Origin: Faecalibacterium sp. UBA1360
GTDB lineage: Bacteria > Bacillota > Clostridia > Oscillospirales > Ruminococcaceae
Reading direction: 5' to 3'
Assembly (NCBI GenBank): GCA_002306375.1
Contig: DBRU01000096.1
Location: 48,877-63,361 of the forward strand
DNA: 14,485 nucleotides
Positions 7,855 through 14,070 of the stretch are shown here, piece after piece. A program made the position numbers and the translations under genes. Each line of letters starts with the position of its first letter. Position 1 is the first letter of the stretch. Under the pieces are notes generated by a model. The model saw only the letters and a program-made list of their open reading frames with translations. It did not search any database and was not told where the DNA came from.

Positions 7855-9960
7855 ATGCACACCCGACAAACCCCCGCTCTCGACCGGCTGCGCCTGGCGG
7901 CGGCCGTGCTGGTGGTGGCCATCCACACCGACCCCCTGGGCTCCTTTGCCCCCGACGCCAACTGGTGGCTGACCCGGGTGCTGGCCCGGCTGGCGGTGCC
8001 CTGCTTCGCCATGCTCACCGGGCATTTTCTGGCCCGGAGCCAGTGGTGGGGCCTGGGCCGTTTTTGCCGGCGCACGGCGCTGCTGTACGGGGCGGCGGTG
8101 GCACTGTATCTGCCCCTGAACCTGTACGCCGGCGCCTGGCCGGACCTGCGGGACCTTTTGCTGGACGGCACTTTTTATCATCTGTGGTACTTCCCGGCCA
8201 TTCTGCTGGCCGCGGGCCTGGGCCGCCTGCTGGACAGGGCCGGCCGCGCCGGGCTGTGGCTGGCGGGGGCGCTGTACCTTGCGGGCCTGGGGGGCGACAG
8301 CTGGTACGGCCTGGCCGTGCATCTGCCGGGCATGGGGGCCTTTTATGCCGGCGTATCCTGCCTGTGGCAGTACACCCGCAACGGCCTGTTTTTTCTGCCG
8401 CTGTTCGTTTTGCTGGGCGCGCGGATGCAGCAAGCCCCGCCTTCGCGCCGCTGCGCGGGCCTGGCCCTGGCGGCCCTGGGCGGCATGACGCTGGAAGCCG
8501 CCCTGCTGCGGGGCCTGGACGCCGTGCGCCACGACAGCATGTATCTGCTGCTGCCGTTGGCGGCGGCGGGGGCCTTCGGCTGGGCGCTGGGCCAAAACGC
8601 CGGGCGGGACCGGCAGGCCCGGCGCCTTTCGGTGCTCGTGTATCTGCTGCACCCCTGGTGCATTGTGCTCCTGCGCGGGGTCGCCAGGTTCTTTGGCTGC
8701 CGGGCGCTGCTGGTGGACAACAGCGCCGTCCACTTCGGGGGGGTGCTGGCCCTCAGCGTTGTGCTGGGCGTGGGGGCGGACAAAGCCCTGGCCGCGCTTC
8801 GGACCGAACTGCCCGCCCGAACGCTCCCGCCTCACGCCCGCGCCTGGCGGGAGGTGGACCTGGGGGCCCTTCGCCACAATGTCCGCGCTTTGCGCGGGGC
8901 GCTGCCCGCCGGCTGCACGCTGACGGCGGTGGTCAAGGCGGACGCCTACGGCCACGGCGCTGTGGCGGTGGCTCGCTGCCTGTGGGGGCAGGGGGTGCGG
9001 GACTTTGCGGTGGCCTGCCCGGCCGAGGGGATGGCCCTGCGCCGGGCGGGCATCGGCGGTCAGATCCTGGTGCTGGGCTGGACCGATCCCGCCTGCGCGC
9101 CGCTGTTGCGCCGCTGGCGCCTGACCGCCGCGGTCACCGGCCTGGACCATGCCAAAGCCCTGTCTGCCGCCGGGGTCCCCCTGACCGTGCAGCTGGCCGT
9201 GGACACCGGCATGCACCGCCTGGGCATCCCGGCATCGGACACCGACGCCCTGGTCGCCGTGTTCGCCCTGCCCCATCTGAAGGTGACGGGGGTGTTCAGC
9301 CACCTGTGCACCTCCGACGGCAGGAGTGAACCCGACCGGGCCTTTGCCCAAGCCCAGTGCCGCCGGTTCGCCCACGCCCTGGCCGTGCTGCGCGCCCGGA
9401 GCCTGGACCCGGGGCAGACCCACCTGCAAGCCAGCTACGGGGTGCTCAACCCGGCCTGCACCGGCGGACAGGTCTTTGACACCGCCCGCGTGGGCATCGC
9501 CCTGTACGGCGTATACAGCGACGCCGCCCCCGTGGACCGCCCGCCGGACCTGCGCCCGGTGCTTTGTCTGCGGGCACGGGTGGCGGCGGTGCAAAGCCTG
9601 GCCCCCGGCGAAGGCGCCGGCTACGGCCTGGCCTTTGTGGCCAGACGCCCGACCCGCCTGGCCGTACTGGCCATCGGGTACGCCGACGGCATCCCCCGAA
9701 ATTTCGGGGAAACAGGCGGCGTGGTGCTGCTGCACGGCGTGCGCTGCCCGGCGGTGGGCCGGGTGTGCATGGACCAGATGCTGGTGGACGCCACCGACCT
9801 GCCCGGCGCGCTTGGGGCAGGGGACAGAGCCACCCTGATCGGCACCGACGGCGGCCAAACACTGTCCGCCGAGGAGGTGGCCGGGCGCTGCGGCACCATC
9901 ACCAACGAACTGCTCGCCCGCCTGAGCCCCCGCCTGGGGCTGGTGGTGCGGGACGCATAA
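7855..9960 (+). CDS. vanT: Membrane-bound serine racemase VanT (acyltransferase-like domain + racemase)
   Basis: A 701-residue two-domain protein that would convert L-Ser to D-Ser to feed VanG. Residues 1 to about 325 are a hydrophobic acyltransferase-3-like membrane domain, with an R-X10-H pair (R13, H24), thought to take up L-Ser in VanT proteins. From W331 begins a PLP fold-III racemase: PLP lysine K361 in VVKADAYGHG, catalytic-type Tyr Y590 in GAGYGLAF, RVCMDQMLVDAT near the C-terminus. At the position of Geobacillus Alr Tyr354 it has Asn (N684, in GTITNE), the substitution associated with serine specificity in VanTG. The start has GGGAGGTG at 7841-7848 and lies 3 bases after vanXY. It is the last gene of the cluster; the stop codon abuts a minus-strand terminator. 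VanT assignment is secure, as ordinary Alr lacks the membrane domain. Confidence 0.93.
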   Translation: MHTRQTPALDRLRLAAAVLVVAIHTDPLGSFAPDANWWLTRVLARLAVPCFAMLTGHFLARSQWWGLGRFCRRTALLYGAAVALYLPLNLYAGAWPDLRDLLLDGTFYHLWYFPAILLAAGLGRLLDRAGRAGLWLAGALYLAGLGGDSWYGLAVHLPGMGAFYAGVSCLWQYTRNGLFFLPLFVLLGARMQQAPPSRRCAGLALAALGGMTLEAALLRGLDAVRHDSMYLLLPLAAAGAFGWALGQNAGRDRQARRLSVLVYLLHPWCIVLLRGVARFFGCRALLVDNSAVHFGGVLALSVVLGVGADKALAALRTELPARTLPPHARAWREVDLGALRHNVRALRGALPAGCTLTAVVKADAYGHGAVAVARCLWGQGVRDFAVACPAEGMALRRAGIGGQILVLGWTDPACAPLLRRWRLTAAVTGLDHAKALSAAGVPLTVQLAVDTGMHRLGIPASDTDALVAVFALPHLKVTGVFSHLCTSDGRSEPDRAFAQAQCRRFAHALAVLRARSLDPGQTHLQASYGVLNPACTGGQVFDTARVGIALYGVYSDAAPVDRPPDLRPVLCLRARVAAVQSLAPGEGAGYGLAFVARRPTRLAVLAIGYADGIPRNFGETGGVVLLHGVRCPAVGRVCMDQMLVDATDLPGALGAGDRATLIGTDGGQTLSAEEVAGRCGTITNELLARLSPRLGLVVRDA

Positions 9961-9998
9961 ACAAAAACCGGGGGCTCCTCCAAAAGAGGAGCCCCCGG
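9958..9998 (-). terminator. Intrinsic terminator for minus-strand (alr-lepA) transcription
   Basis: A perfect 13-bp stem CCGGGGGCTCCTC (9968-9980) / GAGGAGCCCCCGG (9986-9998) with a 5-base loop. Read on the minus strand it is followed by TTTTTGTTTA, the usual terminator form. On the plus strand no T-run follows. It therefore ends transcription coming from lepA, about 270 bases beyond the lepA stop, and its T-tract overlaps the vanT stop codon. In vanT mRNA the same hairpin might only protect the 3' end. Confidence 0.85.
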
Positions 9999-10023
9999 CC
10001 AGCATGTCGAAAAAGTACAAAAA

Positions 10024-10123
10024 TGTCTGCGTCGGCGGACATCTTCGGCCTAAGAGCCGCTGCTATGCAGCGGTTGGCCTGCGAAACGCGCCTGCGGGCG
10101 CAGTGCGCCGACCGACGCAGACA
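10024..10123. repeat. 100-base element with 12-bp terminal inverted repeats and nested hairpins
   Basis: TGTCTGCGTCGG (10024-10035) and CCGACGCAGACA (10112-10123) are perfect inverted repeats. Inside, AGCCGCTGC / GCAGCGGTT (around 10054-10074) forms a tight 9-bp hairpin with loop TAT, flanked by GGCC on both sides, and CTGCG/CGCAG forms a smaller one near 10092-10103. The fold would be cloverleaf-like. It may be an extragenic palindromic or miniature transposable element; no transposase or target-site duplication is evident. Confidence 0.6.
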
Positions 10124-10132
10124 CAACCAGGG

Positions 10133-10196
10133 AAATTTTGCGGCAAATTGTGTGCGAGGAGCGAAGCGACGAGTGCGCGATTTGCCGCAAAATTTT
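10133..10196. repeat. Long palindromic element with 16-bp perfect stem
   Basis: AAATTTTGCGGCAAAT (10133-10148) and ATTTGCCGCAAAATTT (10180-10195) are perfect inverted repeats around a 31-base centre containing GAGGAGCGAAGCGACGAG, itself partly self-complementary. The AT-rich arms stand out in this GC-rich sequence. I recall similar sequences dispersed between genes in Faecalibacterium-type genomes (often mistranslated with RSDE in small predicted proteins), but cannot confirm that here. Confidence 0.65.
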
Positions 10197-10210
10197 GTCG
10201 AGGGGGATTT

Positions 10211-10266
10211 CAAAAGGGGGAATAGGCCCGTCAGGCAATTGCCGTGCGGGACTGTTCCCCCTTTTG
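10211..10266. repeat. Hairpin element with 12-bp stem just beyond the lepA stop
   Basis: CAAAAGGGGGAA (10211-10222) pairs perfectly with TTCCCCCTTTTG (10255-10266). Inside, CCCG/CGGG and the 10-base palindrome GGCAATTGCC (10234-10243) give further pairing. It ends 3 bases from the lepA stop codon. On the minus strand the stem ends in CTTTTG then AAAT, so it could also slow or process lepA transcripts, but it is not a clean terminator. Confidence 0.6.
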
Positions 10267-10269
10267 CGA

Positions 10270-12078
10270 TCAGGAATCGGAATCCAGCTTCAGCACGGCG
10301 GTAAAGGCCTCGCTGGGCAAGGTCACGCTGCCCAGCTGGCGCATCTTCTTTTTGCCGGCTTTTTGTTTTTCCAGCAGCTTTTTCTTGCGGGTGATGTCGC
10401 CGCCGTAGCACTTGGCCAGCACGTCCTTGCGCATGGCCTTGACGGTCTCGCGGGCAATGATCTTGCCGCCCACGGCCGCCTGCACCGGGATCTCGAACAA
10501 AGCGCGGGGGATGTTCTCCTTCAGCTTTTCGCAGATGCGCCGGCCCTTGGCGTAGGCGTTGTCGGTGAACACGATCATGGACAAGGCGTCCACCGGCTCG
10601 CCGTTGAGCAAAAAGTCCAGCTTGACCAGCTTGGACTCGTGCCAGTCCTCCCACTCGTAGTCGTAGCTGGCATAGCCCCGGCTGCGGCTATTGATGGCGT
10701 CAAAGAAGTCGTACACGATCTCGCCCAGGGGCAGCTGATAGTGCAGGTCCACCCGGGTCTCGTCCAGATACTTCATGTCCACCAGCACGCCCCGCTTTTG
10801 CTGGCACAGGTCCATCAGGGGGCCCACATAGTCGTTGGGGGTGTAGATGTGGGCGTTGACGAAGGGCTCCTCCGCCTTGGCGATGCGGGTGGGGTCGGGG
10901 TAGGCCGACGGATTGTCGATGACCTGCACCTCGCCGTCGGTCAAAGTCAGGCGGTACTGGACGCCGGGGGTCGTGGTGATCAGGTCCAGGTCGAACTCCC
11001 GTTCCAGGCGCTCGGTGATGATCTCCATGTGCAAAAGCCCCAAAAATCCGCATCGGAACCCGAAGCCCAAGGCGGCGCTGGTCTCGGGCTCAAAGCTCAG
11101 GCTGGCGTCGTTGAGCTGTAATTTCTCCAGCGCGTCTTTCAGGTCGGGGTAATCCGCGCCGTCGGCGGGGTAGATGCCGCAGAACACCATGGGCGTCACC
11201 TTGCGGAAGCCGGGCAGCGGTTCGGCGGTGGGGTTGGCGGCCAGGGTCACGGTGTCGCCCACCCGGGTGTCCCGCACGGTCTTGATGCTGGCGGTCAGGT
11301 AGCCCACCTCGCCGGCTTTCAGGCAGTCGCAGGGGGCCAGGGCGGTGGCGCCCATGTGGCCCACCTCCACCAGCTGGAACTGGGCCCCCGTGTTCATCAG
11401 TCTGATGGTGTCGCCGGGTCGCACGGTGCCGTCGAACACCCGCACATACACGATGACGCCCTTGTAGCTGTCGTAGATGCTGTCAAAGATCAGGGCTTTC
11501 AGGGGTGCGTTCTCGTCCCCCTGGGGGGCGGGAATGTCCCGCACGACCCGTTCCAGCACGTCCTGAATGCCGATGCCCATTTTGGCCGACACCCGGGGCG
11601 CGTCCTCGCAGGGCAGGCCGATGATGTCCTCCACTTCCTTGGCGGCGGTGTCGGGGTCGGCGCTGGGCAGGTCGATCTTGTTTAAGATGGGCACCACTTC
11701 CAGATTGTGGTCAATGGCCATATAGCAGTTGGCCAGGGTCTGGGCCTCCACGCCCTGGCTGGCGTCCACCACCAGCACGGCGCCCTCGCAGGCGGCCAGG
11801 CTGCGGCTGACTTCGTACGAAAAGTCCACGTGGCCCGGCGTGTCGATCAGGTTAAAGGCATAGGTCTTGCCGTCCTGGGCGTGGTAGTTCATGGTCACGG
11901 CCCGGGCCTTGATCGTGATGCCCCGTTCCCGTTCCAGCTCCATATCGTCCAGGATCTGGTCCTCCATCGTGCGTTTGTCCACGCTGTCGGTCAGTTCCAG
12001 CATGCGGTCGGACAAGGTGCTCTTGCCGTGGTCGATGTGGGCGATGATACAAAAGTTGCGGATGGTGTCCTGTGCCAT
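10270..12078 (-). CDS. lepA: Elongation factor 4 (back-translocating GTPase LepA)
   Basis: A 602-residue translational GTPase, normal length for the family, that binds ribosomes in the cytoplasm and affects translocation and initiation fidelity under stress. G1 is AHIDHGKS (residues 13-20); RERGITIKA (G2 region), DTPGH (G3) and NKIDLP (G4) follow. Domains II, III and the EF-G domain V-like part come next, then the LepA-specific C-terminal domain with the signature RKKKLLEKQKAGKKKMRQ and SVTLPSEAF. The start ATG at 12078 has GGAGGAAAG five bases upstream and overlaps the alr stop codon (TAATG), so alr and lepA are translationally coupled. Longer in-frame starts inside alr are not credible. The transcript ends at the hairpin at 9968-9998. 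Confidence 0.97.
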   Translation of the reverse strand: MAQDTIRNFCIIAHIDHGKSTLSDRMLELTDSVDKRTMEDQILDDMELERERGITIKARAVTMNYHAQDGKTYAFNLIDTPGHVDFSYEVSRSLAACEGAVLVVDASQGVEAQTLANCYMAIDHNLEVVPILNKIDLPSADPDTAAKEVEDIIGLPCEDAPRVSAKMGIGIQDVLERVVRDIPAPQGDENAPLKALIFDSIYDSYKGVIVYVRVFDGTVRPGDTIRLMNTGAQFQLVEVGHMGATALAPCDCLKAGEVGYLTASIKTVRDTRVGDTVTLAANPTAEPLPGFRKVTPMVFCGIYPADGADYPDLKDALEKLQLNDASLSFEPETSAALGFGFRCGFLGLLHMEIITERLEREFDLDLITTTPGVQYRLTLTDGEVQVIDNPSAYPDPTRIAKAEEPFVNAHIYTPNDYVGPLMDLCQQKRGVLVDMKYLDETRVDLHYQLPLGEIVYDFFDAINSRSRGYASYDYEWEDWHESKLVKLDFLLNGEPVDALSMIVFTDNAYAKGRRICEKLKENIPRALFEIPVQAAVGGKIIARETVKAMRKDVLAKCYGGDITRKKKLLEKQKAGKKKMRQLGSVTLPSEAFTAVLKLDSDS

Positions 12079-13277
12079 TAGCTTTCCTCCAAGTTGTTCC
12101 AAATGCTCACCAGCGAGCCGTTCTGCCAGTATACCCGGGGTACCCGGCGGGAGATGCCGCACACCACCTCGTAGCTGATGGTGCCTGCCTTGCGGGCCAC
12201 ATCGTCGGCGGTGTCCGCCCCGGCCGCGGCGCTTTCGGGCCCAAAGACCACGACCTCGTCGTCCATGGCGGCCTCGGGAATGTCGGTCACATCGATGACC
12301 GTCTGGTCCATGCACACCCGGCCCAGCACCGGCGCGGGCCGGCCGTGGACCAGCATCACGCCGCCGCCCTCGCTGCCGGACAGGCGGCGGGGGTATCCGT
12401 CGGCGTACCCGATGCTCACGGTGGCCACCCGGCGGGGCGTGTCGGCCGTGTAGGTGCGCCCGTAGCACACCGACTGCCCGACCCCCAGGGTCTTGACCTG
12501 GCTGATGACGGTCTTCAACGTCATCACGGGGCGCAGGGCGGGGAAGACGGCCTGGGCGCTGGGGTCCAGCCCATACAAGACGATGCCCGCCCGGGTCATG
12601 TCGGAGCGCCACTCGGGGTGGCGCAGCTGGGCGGCGCTGTTGGCGCAGTGGGTCACGCCGGTGGGGCGCCCGGCGGCGCGCAGGGCGTCCAGCACGCGGC
12701 AAAACAGTTCGTACTGGCTCTGGGTGTAGGCGATGTCGTCGGGGTCGTCGCTGTCGGCGGCGGCAAAATGCTGGAACACGCCGGTGACGGACAGCCCCGG
12801 CAGGTCGTAGCAATGCAGCATCTGGGCCAAAGCGGCGTCAAAGTCGTCCCGGGCGGCAAAGCCGATGCGCCCCATGCCCGTATCCACCTTCAAATGGCAG
12901 GCCACCGACACCCCCGCCCTGGCCGCCGCGTCGGACAGCGCCCGGGCGTACTCGGCGCTGAACAGGGCCTGGGTCACGCCCAGGTGGGCCAGCTCCGAGG
13001 CAAAGCCCGGGGCGGTGTAGCCCAGGATCATGATGGGCAGCGTCACGCCGTGGCGGCGCAGACGCTTGGCCTCGCTCAGACAGCTTACGGCGAACCCGGC
13101 GGCCCCGGCGTGGTGCAGCGCCCGGGCCACGGCCACGTCGCCGTGGCCGTAGGCGTCCGCCTTGATCACGGCGCACACCGGCCCGCCCACCTGCTGGCGC
13201 ACGTAGGCGAAGTTTTCCCGCAGGGCGTCCAGGTCGATCTCGGCCCAGCAATGCTTTTCAAAACGGTATGTGTTCAT
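12078..13277 (-). CDS. alr: Alanine racemase (housekeeping)
   Basis: A 399-residue PLP enzyme that interconverts L- and D-alanine for peptidoglycan. The ATG at 13277 is chosen because GAGGTGG precedes it closely and the resulting N-terminus (MNTYRF..CWAEIDLDALRENF) fits Alr proteins; an upstream in-frame ATG at 13328 lacks such support and would lie within about 12 bases of the promoter -10. PLP lysine is K39 in VIKADAYGHG; the second catalytic base Tyr is in CYGRTYTA; RVCMDQTVIDVT is present. The residue matching Geobacillus Tyr354 is retained as Tyr (Y369, in GTISYEV), in contrast to Asn in the neighbouring VanT, so this is an alanine and not a serine racemase. First gene of alr-lepA. D-Ala made here would also be a substrate of VanG. 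Confidence 0.95.
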   Translation of the reverse strand: MNTYRFEKHCWAEIDLDALRENFAYVRQQVGGPVCAVIKADAYGHGDVAVARALHHAGAAGFAVSCLSEAKRLRRHGVTLPIMILGYTAPGFASELAHLGVTQALFSAEYARALSDAAARAGVSVACHLKVDTGMGRIGFAARDDFDAALAQMLHCYDLPGLSVTGVFQHFAAADSDDPDDIAYTQSQYELFCRVLDALRAAGRPTGVTHCANSAAQLRHPEWRSDMTRAGIVLYGLDPSAQAVFPALRPVMTLKTVISQVKTLGVGQSVCYGRTYTADTPRRVATVSIGYADGYPRRLSGSEGGGVMLVHGRPAPVLGRVCMDQTVIDVTDIPEAAMDDEVVVFGPESAAAGADTADDVARKAGTISYEVVCGISRRVPRVYWQNGSLVSIWNNLEES

Positions 13278-13339
13278 CCCTACCACCTCATTGTTGGCGC
13301 GTGGCTGCGCGGTTCGGCCGCAGCCCATTATTACCGACT

Positions 13340-13368
13340 ATTATACCATAACGCCGCTTCTTTGACCA
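13340..13368 (-). promoter_or_regulatory. Sigma-A promoter of alr-lepA
   Basis: On the minus strand, TGGTCA (13368-13363, 4 of 6 to the -35 consensus), a 17-base spacer and a perfect TATAAT (13345-13340), preceded by TGG as in extended -10 promoters. Transcription would begin near 13333, about 55 bases before the alr start at 13277. Confidence 0.8.
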
Positions 13369-13418
13369 GTATGCCGGCCAGGGGCAAAACTTGGCCCAAA
13401 GCGCAAAAATGCCGTCAA

Positions 13419-13460
13419 AGAAAACAAGAGAAAACGAGAGAAAACAAGAGAAAAAGAGAG
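13419..13460. repeat. 10-bp tandem A-tract repeat (probable curved DNA)
   Basis: Four near-identical 10-base units, AGAAAACAAG, AGAAAACGAG, AGAAAACAAG and AGAAAAAGAG, run without a gap and end in AG. The AAAA runs begin at 13421, 13431, 13441 and 13451, in phase with one turn of the helix. More A-runs flank it (13386, 13405, 13465, 13477). The array lies between two divergent promoters and may bend the DNA or act as an upstream activating element. Confidence 0.75.
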
Positions 13461-13497
13461 CCACAAAAGAATAAATAAAAAAACTTGCCTGTGGGCG

Positions 13498-13526
13498 TTG
13501 ACGCGGCGGGTTTGATTTGCTATAAT
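13498..13526 (+). promoter_or_regulatory. Strong sigma-A promoter of rplM-rpsI
   Basis: TTGACG (13498-13503, 5 of 6 to consensus), exactly 17 bases, and a perfect TATAAT (13521-13526). The A-rich stretch ending at 13484 (including AAAAAAA at 13477-13483) lies just upstream, where an UP element would be. Such near-consensus form fits a highly expressed ribosomal protein operon. Start of transcription is expected near 13533. Confidence 0.9.
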
Positions 13527-13532
13527 CACAAC

Positions 13533-13621
13533 TGCGCTGAAAAACGCCCGACCGGGCGTTATCGATATCCCCGCGGACAAGCCAAGGGGCGCGTGAAAAT
13601 CAGTATGGAGGATTCAGTATT
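13533..13621 (+). promoter_or_regulatory. rplM 5' leader with hairpin; candidate L13 autoregulatory leader
   Basis: AACGCCC (13543-13549) pairs with GGGCGTT (13554-13560), and CCCC near 13569-13572 can pair with GGGG near 13586-13589. The ribosome binding site GGAGG is at 13607-13611, ten bases before the ATG. Firmicutes rplM genes are known to carry an L13-binding leader (Rfam L13_leader), so this may be its equivalent, but I did not match the consensus structure in detail. Confidence 0.4.
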
Positions 13622-14053
13622 ATGAGTACTACGCTCGCCAAGCCCGCTGAAATGGCTGACCGCAAGTGGTATGTGATCGACGCTGCCGGCAAGCCGCTGG
13701 GCCGCGTCGCCGCCCAGGCCGCCGTGATCCTGCGCGGCAAGAACAAGCCCACCTTCACCCCCAACGTTGACTGCGGTGACCATGTCATCGTGATCAACTG
13801 CGACCAGGCCGTGCTGACCGGCAAGAAGCTGGAGAAGAAGTTCCATCGCACCCATTCCGGCTGGATCGGCGGCCTGAAGGAGACCCAGTACAAGACCCTG
13901 ATGGCCGAGGCCAGCGACAAGGCCATGACCTACGCCGTCAAGGGCATGGTGCCCTCCAACACCCTGGGCGCCAAGGCCATGACCCGCCTGCACTGCTACA
14001 AGACCGCCGAACACATCCATGCCGCCCAGAAGCCTGAAGCGGTCGAATTCTAA
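13622..14053 (+). CDS. rplM: 50S ribosomal protein L13
   Basis: A 143-residue protein of the large ribosomal subunit, usual length for L13. Recognisable features are the N-terminal WYVIDAAGKPLGRVAAQAA, the RGKNKPTFTPN segment, GDHVIVIN, and the middle GKKLEKKFHRTHSGWIGG, followed by AVKGMVPSNTLGAKAMTRLHCYKT near the end. L13 binds 23S rRNA early in assembly. GGAGG at 13607-13611 precedes the ATG at 13622. It is the first gene of the rplM-rpsI pair, with rpsI 17 bases downstream, the common bacterial arrangement. Expression is set by the strong promoter at 13498-13526 and perhaps by the leader hairpin. Confidence 0.98.
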   Translation: MSTTLAKPAEMADRKWYVIDAAGKPLGRVAAQAAVILRGKNKPTFTPNVDCGDHVIVINCDQAVLTGKKLEKKFHRTHSGWIGGLKETQYKTLMAEASDKAMTYAVKGMVPSNTLGAKAMTRLHCYKTAEHIHAAQKPEAVEF

Positions 14054-14070
14054 GCAAGGAGGCAACGACC

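Larger units (their letters stand above)
9999..10269. other. Intergenic region filled with inverted repeats, no gene
   Basis: Between the vanT/lepA terminator and the lepA stop codon lie about 270 bases with no credible gene. Short open frames here have no ribosome binding site and simply read through the inverted repeats. Almost the whole stretch can be assigned to three successive hairpin-forming elements (10024-10123, 10133-10196, 10211-10266), described separately. Confidence 0.7.
13278..13621. other. Divergent control region between alr and rplM
   Basis: These 344 bases hold no gene. They contain the alr promoter (minus strand), an A-rich phased repeat, the rplM promoter (plus strand) and a 5' leader with a hairpin before rplM, each listed separately. 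The A-rich centre contrasts sharply with the GC-rich coding sequence on both sides. Confidence 0.8.

Noticed and set aside
6814..10020. A very long minus-strand open frame (1068 codons) opposite vanG-vanXY-vanT, and a similar 827-codon frame at 1805-4288 opposite the glycosyltransferase
   Set aside because: Long antisense frames are expected in GC-rich genes because stop codons are AT-rich. The translations are low-complexity (rich in Gly, Gln, Ala, His, Arg), match no family I know, and the opposing frames encode clear protein families.
10024..10196. A CRISPR array or tRNA in the repeat-rich gap
   Set aside because: The repeats are inverted, not direct, and are not regularly spaced with unique spacers. 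The cloverleaf-like 100-base element has no TTC-type T-loop, no anticodon arm pattern and no CCA end.
10004..10225. Small plus-strand frame of 73 codons in the vanT-lepA gap, and a related frame starting at 10138
   Set aside because: Neither has a ribosome binding site and both read straight through the inverted repeats. The second runs on antisense to lepA. They are best explained as by-products of the repeat elements.
12079..12813. N-terminal extension of LepA into alr
   Set aside because: The open frame continues upstream, but the residues before MAQDTIRNF are a shadow translation of alr. The ATG at 12078 has a GGAGG site and gives the normal LepA N-terminus and length.
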